Shown here: positions 54,610 to 64,000 of the stretch, one piece after another
How positions within the stretch are numbered: the first letter of the stretch is position 1
Layout: the number at the start of each line of letters is the position of its first letter
Assembly: GCF_004216695.1 (NCBI RefSeq)
Contig: NZ_SGXC01000002.1
Span: 62,001-126,000 of the forward strand
From: Pigmentiphaga kullae
GTDB taxonomy: Bacteria > Pseudomonadota > Gammaproteobacteria > Burkholderiales > Burkholderiaceae_B
Direction of reading: 5' to 3'
DNA: 64,000 nt
Program-made: the position numbers and the translations under genes
Notes under the pieces: model-generated
The model's database searches: none
What the model saw: the letters and a program-made list of their open reading frames with translations, nothing else
Told to the model about the DNA's origin: nothing

Positions 54610-55629
54610 TCACAGTAGCGTGGCGGCCAGCCTCGCCTGGTTCTTGCCGCTGCGCTTGGCCTCATACATCGCGTTGTCGGCCGCCTGCACCAGGCTGTCG
54701 CGGCTGGTGCCGTGATGCATGGCGATCGCCGCGCCGATGCTGGCGCCGACATGGGCCGTGAATGCCGTGCCGTTGCTGGTCAGCCGGTAGGGCGCGCGCA
54801 GGATCTCGCACAAGTCGACGCATTTCTGCTGGATGGCGGCGGCGTCGGCGGCCTTGCACAGCAGGACGCCGAATTCGTCGCCGCCCAGGCGGGCCACGAC
54901 GTCCTCGGCGCGCAGCGCGGACCGCAGTCGCAGCGAAAAAGCCTGCAACAGCATGTCGCCGGCCTGGTGGCCGTGGCCGTCGTTGACCTGCTTGAAACCG
55001 TCGATGTCCACGTACAGCAGCGCGAACAATTCCTCGTGCCGCTGGGCGCGGCTCAGGAAGCGGTCCAGGGTCTCGATGAACAAGGCCCGGTTCGGCAGCC
55101 CCGTCAACTGGTCGTGCGTGGCCTGGTGGCGCATCTGTTCCTCGATGCGCCGCCGTTCGGCGATCTCCACCTGCAACTGCTGGTTGCGCTGTTCCAGCGT
55201 GGACAGCGCCTGCGCCAGCCGCTGGCGGCCGGTTTCCAGTTCCAGGAAGACCTTGACCTTGGACAGCAGGATCGAGTCGTTGACCGGCTTGGCGATGTAG
55301 TCCACGGCGCCGCTGCGATACCCCTTCAACTGGTTCAGGTCGTCGGCGAAGGCGGCCGTGACGAAGATGACGGGCGTATCGCGATTGAGCGGCTCGTTGG
55401 ACAAGAGGGCGGCGACCTCGTAGCCGTCCATCTCCGGCATGTTGACGTCGAGCAGGATGAGCGCGAAGCGCTGGTCCAGGCAAAGCGCCAGCGCTTCGTT
55501 GCCCGAGGTGACCGTGACCAGCTCGGCATCGATCTGCGCCAGCAGCTTGCGCATGGCGAACAGGTTGGCCGGCGTGTCGTCCACGATCAGGATCTTGGGA
55601 GTGGGCAGGTCGGTCTTCAAGATAGGCAC
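54610..55629 (-). CDS. Response regulator with GGDEF diguanylate cyclase output
   Basis: A 339-residue PleD-like regulator. The receiver (residues about 12-128) has the phospho-Asp in LILLDVNMPEMDGYE and the Lys in AVDYIAKPVND. A coiled-coil linker follows (about 132-170). The GGDEF domain has THDQLTGLPNRALF, VDIDGFKQVNDGHGH and the active RLGGDEFGVLL. Phosphorylation probably switches on c-di-GMP synthesis. The start is GTG 55629, inside the end of the CheB-like gene (13-nt overlap). It is the last gene of the kinase-CheR-CheB operon. Confidence 0.92.
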   Translation of the reverse strand: MPILKTDLPTPKILIVDDTPANLFAMRKLLAQIDAELVTVTSGNEALALCLDQRFALILLDVNMPEMDGYEVAALLSNEPLNRDTPVIFVTAAFADDLNQLKGYRSGAVDYIAKPVNDSILLSKVKVFLELETGRQRLAQALSTLEQRNQQLQVEIAERRRIEEQMRHQATHDQLTGLPNRALFIETLDRFLSRAQRHEELFALLYVDIDGFKQVNDGHGHQAGDMLLQAFSLRLRSALRAEDVVARLGGDEFGVLLCKAADAAAIQQKCVDLCEILRAPYRLTSNGTAFTAHVGASIGAAIAMHHGTSRDSLVQAADNAMYEAKRSGKNQARLAATLL

Positions 55630-56177
55630 ATCCGGTTGAGTTCACTCGCGATGTCGGCGAGCGCGAGGCAATGGTCGGCGCCCGCCAGGGAAAGCGCCGC
55701 TTCTGGCATGCTGGAGGCTTCCGCTTCCTCCGGGTCCTGCACCAGTGCGATGCCCGCCCGCTGCCGCACGCAGCGCAATCCGCGCGCGCCGTCGTCGTTG
55801 GCGCCGGTCAGGATCACGCCGGCCATGCGGTGGCGGTAGGCCTCGGCGGCCGATTCGAACAGCACGTCGATGCTGGGTCGCACGAAGCAGACCTTGGGGT
55901 CGACATTCAAATAGAAATATTGGTCGCGCCCGATCAGCAGATGATAGCCCGGCGGCGCGACATGGAGCACACCCGGCAGCACCGGCGCGCGCTCCTGCGC
56001 TTCCTGCACGGGCATGGGGGTGTCGCGGGCGAGCAACTGGCACAGGGAATCGGCATCGGCCGAGGCCGTGTGGATGACGACGACGAACGCGGTGCGGGGG
56101 CAGGGGGCCAGGGCGCGCAGCAGGACTTGCAGGGCCCGCAACCCGCCGGTGGAACAGCCGATGGCCACCAGTTCCAT
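55617..56177 (-). CDS. Stand-alone CheB-type protein-glutamate methylesterase
   Basis: A 186-residue CheB catalytic domain without a receiver. The nucleophile Ser is in AIGCSTGGLRAL at the N-terminus, the His in VVVIHTASAD and the Asp in LTGANDDGARGL. Such single-domain CheB proteins occur beside single-domain CheR and multi-receiver hybrid kinases in stress- or surface-response loci rather than chemotaxis operons. No methyl-accepting protein gene is visible; the target may be the kinase itself. Confidence 0.9.
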   Translation of the reverse strand: MELVAIGCSTGGLRALQVLLRALAPCPRTAFVVVIHTASADADSLCQLLARDTPMPVQEAQERAPVLPGVLHVAPPGYHLLIGRDQYFYLNVDPKVCFVRPSIDVLFESAAEAYRHRMAGVILTGANDDGARGLRCVRQRAGIALVQDPEEAEASSMPEAALSLAGADHCLALADIASELNRMCLS

Positions 56178-56189
56178 CGCATGCCTCCG

Positions 56190-57017
56190 TCAGGTTGCCC
56201 GCACCGACCGGAATATCCGCGCCGGGCCGTCCACCGTGGCGAAGCTGGAGGCGGCCGAGGCCAGCGCGAGGTTTTCCTTGGTGCCCAGGCACAGGAAGCC
56301 GCCGCGCACCAGGCTGTCGGCGAACAGGGCCAGCGTGCGGTCCTGCAAGGCGTTGTTGAAGTAGATCAGCACGTTGCGGCACAGGATCAGGTGGGCTTCG
56401 CAGAACACGCCGTCGATGGCCAGGTTGTGGTTGGCGAACACCACGTTGCGGCACAGCGATTCGTCCAGCTTCACCAGGTCGTAGCGCGCATGATAGTAGT
56501 CGGCCAGCGTGCGGGTGCCGCCCGCCTGCTGGTAGCGCAGCGAGGCCGCACGCGCCTCGCGCACGGGGAAGATGCCCTCCCGGGCACGCGCCAGCGCGGC
56601 GTCGGAGAAATCGGTGGCATAGATCTGGCTGCGGTCGTACAGCCCGGCTTCCTCGAGCAGGATGGCGAGCGAATAGACTTCCTCGCCATGGGCGCACCCC
56701 GCCTGCCAGATGTTGATACTGGGATACGAGGCCAGGGTCGGGAACACCTTGGTGCGCAGCGCCTCGAACACGAAGGGGTCGCGGAACATTTCAGAGACCG
56801 GCACCGACAGCCCGTCGATCACCTGGGGCATGAAGGAGGCATCGCGCAGCATGCGCGAGGTGAGCTCGCCGATGTGCGCGAGGCCGTGCTGGCGGACCAG
56901 CCCCTGCACGCGCCGCTTGAGCGAGGGGCGCGCGTACTGGCTCAGGTCGTAGCCGTGGCGCCGCCGCAGGGCTTCGACGAACAGGTCCAGCTCGATTTCG
57001 TCCAGGTCGGGTTCCAT
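56190..57017 (-). CDS. CheR-type protein-glutamate methyltransferase
   Basis: A 275-residue SAM-dependent methyltransferase. The N-terminal helical domain is followed by the Rossmann part with WQAGCAHGEEVYSLAI (SAM loop) and IYATDFSDAALARAREG. AHLILCRNVLIYFNN is the conserved late block. It has no TPR or PAS extension. It follows the hybrid kinase by 16 nt and precedes CheB by 12 nt, one operon. Confidence 0.92.
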   Translation of the reverse strand: MEPDLDEIELDLFVEALRRRHGYDLSQYARPSLKRRVQGLVRQHGLAHIGELTSRMLRDASFMPQVIDGLSVPVSEMFRDPFVFEALRTKVFPTLASYPSINIWQAGCAHGEEVYSLAILLEEAGLYDRSQIYATDFSDAALARAREGIFPVREARAASLRYQQAGGTRTLADYYHARYDLVKLDESLCRNVVFANHNLAIDGVFCEAHLILCRNVLIYFNNALQDRTLALFADSLVRGGFLCLGTKENLALASAASSFATVDGPARIFRSVRAT

Positions 57018-57033
57018 GGCGTTCCAGGCGGGC

Positions 57034-60528
<3,495 letters not shown>

Positions 60529-60565
60529 GGAGGGGATATCCCGTAGGGCAGGCCAAGCCGCCATT

Positions 60566-61813
60566 CTAGGCGTTGCGGCCGGAACCGGGCAGCTTTGTGG
60601 TGATTTTGCGGCACCGCCAGGGCACGCGTCCGTTTAGTGCGCCGTGGGCCAGCAGCCCGACCAGCAGCCCCCAAAACGCGCCGCCTATGCCGAACATCGT
60701 GATATTGGCGGCGGATGCCAGGAAGGTGATCAGCGAAGCCTCGCGCGTCCTGGGCTCGGCCAGGGCGGCGGCCAGGCTGCCGCCTATGGTGCCCAGCAGC
60801 GCCAGGCCCGCCAGCGTGGTGATGAAGGTGGCGGGGAAGGCCATGAAGACGGCGGCCAGCGTCACGCCGAACACGCCGACGAGGATGTAGAACACGCCAG
60901 CCGCGATCCCGGCGACCCAGCGCCTGGACGGGTCTTCGTGCGCTTCCCGGCCGGTGCAGATCGCCGCCGTGATCGCGGCGATGTTGACGGCGTGCGAGCC
61001 GAACGGTGCCATCAGCAGCGATCCCAGCCCGGTGGCCGTCACGACGGGGTTGGCGCTGGTCTTGAAGCCGTCGTTGCGCAGCACGAGCATGCCGGGCATG
61101 TATTGGCCGGTCAGTGTGATCAGGAACAGCGGCAGCGCGACGCTCAGCAGGGCGTTCAGCGAGAACGCCGGCATCGTCGGGACGGGGGCCGCCAATGTCA
61201 ACGCCAGTCCGGACAGGTCGACGCGGCCCTGCGCGAGCAGGAACGCCAGCCCCAGCACGAGAATGCCCACCACGGCGTAGCGAGCTGTGTAGCGCTTGAG
61301 CGCCACGTAGGCGACGATCAGCAGCGCGGCCAGCCACGGGTCGACACTCAGCCCCCCGAATGCCTGGATGCCGAACTGCAGCAGGATGCCCGCCAGCAGT
61401 CCGGCCGCCACGCCGGGCGGGATCAGCCGTATCACCTTTTCGAAGCAGCCGGACACGCCCAGCACGACGAAGGTGGCGGCCGATATCAGGTAGGCGCCCA
61501 CTGCTTCCGCGTAAGGCGTGGTGGCCAGGGCCGTGACGAGAAAGGCGGCGGCCGGCGTGGACCAGGCGGTGATGATGGGCTCGCGGTACATCCAGCTCAA
61601 GAGGCAACCCGTCACTCCGACGCCGATCGATACCGACCATACCCAGGAGGCGGTCAGCTCCGGGCTCAGGCCGGCGGCACGGGCCGCCTGGAACACCAGG
61701 ATGAAGGTGCCGCCATAGTTGACGATGACCGAGATCAGGCCGGCCACGATGGGATGGAGGAGGTCGCTCCAGCGCAGGGACGAAGCGGGGCGGGTGGAGG
61801 GCAGGGCCGGCAT
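60566..61813 (-). CDS. benE: BenE-family benzoate/H+ symporter
   Basis: An inner-membrane transporter of 415 residues with about twelve hydrophobic segments, matching the BenE benzoate transporter family. Typical stretches are AWSTPAAAFLVTAL near residue 70, PPGVAAGLLAGILLQFGIQAF, and GSHAVNIAAITAAICTGREAH near residue 275. It is divergent from a MocR-type regulator, 56 nt between ATG codons, and no ben or cat genes are nearby. Benzoate is the family's known substrate; another small aromatic acid is possible here. Confidence 0.9.
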   Translation of the reverse strand: MPALPSTRPASSLRWSDLLHPIVAGLISVIVNYGGTFILVFQAARAAGLSPELTASWVWSVSIGVGVTGCLLSWMYREPIITAWSTPAAAFLVTALATTPYAEAVGAYLISAATFVVLGVSGCFEKVIRLIPPGVAAGLLAGILLQFGIQAFGGLSVDPWLAALLIVAYVALKRYTARYAVVGILVLGLAFLLAQGRVDLSGLALTLAAPVPTMPAFSLNALLSVALPLFLITLTGQYMPGMLVLRNDGFKTSANPVVTATGLGSLLMAPFGSHAVNIAAITAAICTGREAHEDPSRRWVAGIAAGVFYILVGVFGVTLAAVFMAFPATFITTLAGLALLGTIGGSLAAALAEPRTREASLITFLASAANITMFGIGGAFWGLLVGLLAHGALNGRVPWRCRKITTKLPGSGRNA

Positions 61814-61869
61814 GGGATTCCTGAAGGCTAGGGTTGGGCCGATACGGCAAGTTTTTTTATAGCCTTAGA

Positions 61870-63393
61870 ATGGTTGGTTGTTCCCCGCCATTTTTTGGTA
61901 CAGGTGCCGGCCAATTGTTCAAGCATGCCCAGCTCGAATCCGTGAAGGCCTGGATCGGCGATCCCGCGCACGCCGCCTTGCCCCTGCATGCGCGCATCCA
62001 CCGCGCGGTCCGGCAACTAGTCCTGGACGGCACGCTCGAGGCGGGCCGGCCCTTGCCGGCATCGCGCGCCCTGGCACGCTCGCTGGGCGTGTCCCGCGAC
62101 ACGGTCGAGGCGGCCTATGGCCAGTTGCACGTGGAAGGCTTCATCGACCGGCGGGTGGGCAGCGGCAGCTTCGTGTCGGAACGGGCGCAGCGCGGGCCGC
62201 GGCGCGCCGCGCCGCGCGCGGGCGCCCCGCGGGAGGTCTTGCGCCTGAGCCGGCGCGGCGGCGCCATGTTCGAAGGCGGCGGCGTGCGCGATTTCCTGGT
62301 CACCCGCCCGTTCGCGCCCGGCGTACCGGAGACGCGCGGTTTCCCGCTGCAGACCTGGGAGCGGCTGGGGCGGCAGGTGTTGAAGGAGCACGGTCCCGAG
62401 GTGCTGCGGCACAGCCCGCCGCAGGGCATGGAGCAGTTGCGCCGGGCCATCGCGGACTATGTCAACCTGGAGCGCGGCGCGCGGGCCACGGCCGAGCGGG
62501 TGCTGGTACTGACCAGTTCCCAGCAGGCGCTGACCTTGTGCGCCAACGTGCTGCTCGATCCGGGCGACCGGATCTTCATCGAGGATCCCGTCTACCATGG
62601 GGCGCGCAAGGCCTTCGAGGCGGCCGGCCTGGCATGCGCGCCGGTCCCCCTGGATGCCGACGGCATGCGGGTGGACCTGTTGTGCGAGGCGCCGCAGGCC
62701 GCCCGGGCCGTGTTCCTCACGCCATCGCATCAATTCCCGACGGGGACGACGCTGGCGCTGGACCGCCGGCTGGCCGTCATCGAATGGGCCAGGCGGCAGC
62801 GGGCCTGGATCATCGAGGACGACTACGACAGCGAGTTCCATTACGCCGGCCGCCCCACGGCCTGCGTCCAGGGGCTCGATCCGCACGAGCGGACGATCTA
62901 TATCGGCACCTTCACCAAGTCTCTGTTTCCCGGGCTGCGCATCGGCTACATGATCCTGCCGCCGCCGCTCGTGGCGCCGATGACGGTGGCGCGCACCTTG
63001 CTGGACGGCCATAGCGCGCCGCTGCCGCAGCTCACGTTGGCGCGCTTCATCGAGGGCGGGCATTTCGGCGCGCATGTGCGCACCATGCGCGCCGTCTATG
63101 CCGAGCGGCGCGACGTGCTGGCGCGACTGGTGCGCAGGCACCTGGCCGAGTTCGTCGAGCCGCTGGTACCGGCGGGAGGCATGCAGATGCCGTGTGTCTT
63201 CGTCCGCGACCTGCCCGAGCGGGCAGTGGTGGACGCGGCGCGGCGGGCCGAGATCGACCTGCTCGGCCTGACGGCGCTGCACGCATCGGACAGGCATGAG
63301 GCCGGCTTCCTGATGGGGTTCGCCGCCTATGCGCCGAACGAGCTGGGCGCCGCGGTCAGGAAGCTTGCGCAGGTACTGCGTTCCCTGGCCTGA
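61870..63393 (+). CDS. MocR-family regulator (GntR helix-turn-helix plus aminotransferase fold)
   Basis: A 507-residue regulator. A GntR winged helix (about residues 45-110, with PASRALARSLGVSRDTVEAAYG) is joined to a PLP-dependent aminotransferase-like domain. The PLP lysine is in IGTFTKSLFPGLRIGYM, and IIEDDYDSEFHYAG is the typical MocR motif. The start is uncertain: ATG 61870 is used, with TTG 61834 and GTG 61942 as alternatives. It is divergent from benE, which it probably regulates; PdxR-like control of vitamin B6 is not supported since no pdx genes are adjacent. Confidence 0.88.
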   Translation: MVGCSPPFFGTGAGQLFKHAQLESVKAWIGDPAHAALPLHARIHRAVRQLVLDGTLEAGRPLPASRALARSLGVSRDTVEAAYGQLHVEGFIDRRVGSGSFVSERAQRGPRRAAPRAGAPREVLRLSRRGGAMFEGGGVRDFLVTRPFAPGVPETRGFPLQTWERLGRQVLKEHGPEVLRHSPPQGMEQLRRAIADYVNLERGARATAERVLVLTSSQQALTLCANVLLDPGDRIFIEDPVYHGARKAFEAAGLACAPVPLDADGMRVDLLCEAPQAARAVFLTPSHQFPTGTTLALDRRLAVIEWARRQRAWIIEDDYDSEFHYAGRPTACVQGLDPHERTIYIGTFTKSLFPGLRIGYMILPPPLVAPMTVARTLLDGHSAPLPQLTLARFIEGGHFGAHVRTMRAVYAERRDVLARLVRRHLAEFVEPLVPAGGMQMPCVFVRDLPERAVVDAARRAEIDLLGLTALHASDRHEAGFLMGFAAYAPNELGAAVRKLAQVLRSLA

Positions 63394-63408
63394 GGCCGGG
63401 TTCAAGGC

Positions 63409-63439
63409 AAAAAAAATGCCGCACGCGAACGTGCGGCAT
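63409..63439 (-). terminator. Rho-independent terminator of the rne-like gene
   Basis: On the minus strand a 10-bp perfect stem (ATGCCGCACG with CGTGCGGCAT, tetraloop) is followed by about eight T residues, 21 nt after the stop codon at 63461. It also separates the convergent MocR gene. Confidence 0.88.
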
Positions 63440-63460
63440 CGGGACGGCCCGGCTGCGTGA

Positions 63461-64000
63461 TCAGTGACGCAGGTCGGGACGGGTTTCCACCTGCACCAGC
63501 GCCTCGGACGTCACCTGCGCGCGGATGCGCGGCTCGCGGCCCAGGCGGACCGGCGCGGCGGCCGGCGCGGTCTGGCGGGAGGCGGCCAGCTTGGCGCTGT
63601 CCGTTTCCACCCACTGCATGCCGGCCTGCTCGACCACGCGCACGAGTTCGTCGTGCGACGCGGCGGCCTGCGGCACCACGATCTGGGCCGGCGTATCCAG
63701 GATGGAGGCCGTTTGCGGGGCCGGGGCTGGGGCCACGGGCGCGGGCACGTCGGCCTGGGCTTGCACGGCAACCGGTTCGGGCTGCGCGGCGGGTTCCTCG
63801 GCCTGGGGGGCGGGTGCGCTCTCGGCCTCGACCGGCAGGACCGGTTCGACCGGGACCGCGGCGGCCTGCTGGACGGGGGCCTCGGCGACAACGGCGGCGG
63901 GCGCGGGTTCCTCGGCCGGCTGCGGGATGGCCACGGGGGCGGGTTCCTCGGCCTGGGGGGCGGCTTGCGGCGCCGGCTGGGCTTCCTGGACGGGCTCGGC
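63461..64000 (-). CDS. rne: Ribonuclease E, C-terminal part (runs off the window)
   Basis: The last 179 codons of a gene whose 5' part lies beyond the right edge. The visible part is a low-complexity Ala/Pro/Glu/Gln/Val-rich tail followed by a conserved-looking end, with VEQAGMQWVETDSAKLA and SEALVQVETRPDLRH. This combination resembles the C-terminal scaffold end of betaproteobacterial RNase E. The catalytic S1/RNase domains are not visible, so the name rests on this tail. A strong hairpin terminator follows. Internal 26-bp direct repeats show that the tail varies by duplication. Confidence 0.7.
   Translation of the reverse strand, partial: AEPVQEAQPAPQAAPQAEEPAPVAIPQPAEEPAPAAVVAEAPVQQAAAVPVEPVLPVEAESAPAPQAEEPAAQPEPVAVQAQADVPAPVAPAPAPQTASILDTPAQIVVPQAAASHDELVRVVEQAGMQWVETDSAKLAASRQTAPAAAPVRLGREPRIRAQVTSEALVQVETRPDLRH
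63788..63963. repeat. In-frame direct repeats in the rne-like tail
   Basis: A 26-nt sequence beginning GGCGGGTTCCTCGG occurs identically at 63788-63813 and 63938-63963, exactly 150 nt (50 codons) apart. A shorter 13-nt match is at 63905-63917. The repeats encode Ala/Glu/Pro-rich segments (APQAEEPA). Confidence 0.8.

Overview
The window reads as chromosomal DNA of a high-GC betaproteobacterium of the Alcaligenaceae, most like Bordetella or Achromobacter. Three things point there: periplasmic Bug/TctC solute-binding proteins, the block leuC-leuD-leuB-asd-fimV-truA-trpF-trpB-trpA-accD, and a PagL lipid A deacylase. No rRNA, tRNA, CRISPR array, insertion sequence or phage gene was seen. Genes are dense and many neighbours overlap by 4 nt (ATGA).

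Region 1 (1-13.1 kb): a LysR regulator, zwf, an EEP-type hydrolase/clsB/ybhN trio matching enterobacterial ybhPON, a MarR regulator, a classical porin with an AT-rich inverted repeat upstream, an OpgC-type membrane acyltransferase, an SGNH hydrolase, an SDR, an orphan ParA-like ATPase, dusA and small exported or unknown proteins. Region 2 (13.2-21 kb): a LysR-controlled set of TauD-type dioxygenase, MqnA/DUF178-like binding protein and Bug receptor, then a FAD-linked 2-hydroxyacid dehydrogenase, DUF2069, wrbA and a YihY/BrkB membrane protein.

Region 3 (21-33.3 kb) is the most interesting. A twelve-gene minus-strand operon runs opposite a GntR/FCD regulator. It encodes an isochorismatase::alpha/beta-hydrolase fusion, an ACMSD-like metal-dependent amidohydrolase, a Bug receptor, a 4,5-dihydroxyphthalate-decarboxylase-like protein, a second formamidase-like hydrolase, a complete Liv-type ABC transporter, and a two-subunit LigAB extradiol dioxygenase. 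Together they look like uptake, hydrolysis or decarboxylation, and ring cleavage of an amide-bearing or N-heterocyclic aromatic acid. The operon promoter carries a perfect palindrome between -35 and -10.

Region 4 (33.4-51.6 kb) is housekeeping: a CBS-domain protein, aroC, an M48 lipoprotein protease, leucine biosynthesis, asd, fimV, truA, tryptophan biosynthesis, accD, pagL and moaA. A tannase-family lipoprotein gene broken by one in-frame TAG sits between truA and trpF. A family of long GC-rich palindromic repeats abuts stop codons beside aroC, leuC and pagL/moaA.

Region 5 (51.7-64 kb) is signalling: bcsP-bcsQ without the rest of a cellulose operon, an EAL phosphodiesterase, and a hybrid kinase/CheR/CheB/REC-GGDEF operon. 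It is followed by a benE-type transporter divergent from a MocR regulator, and by the 3' end of a gene that looks like rne.
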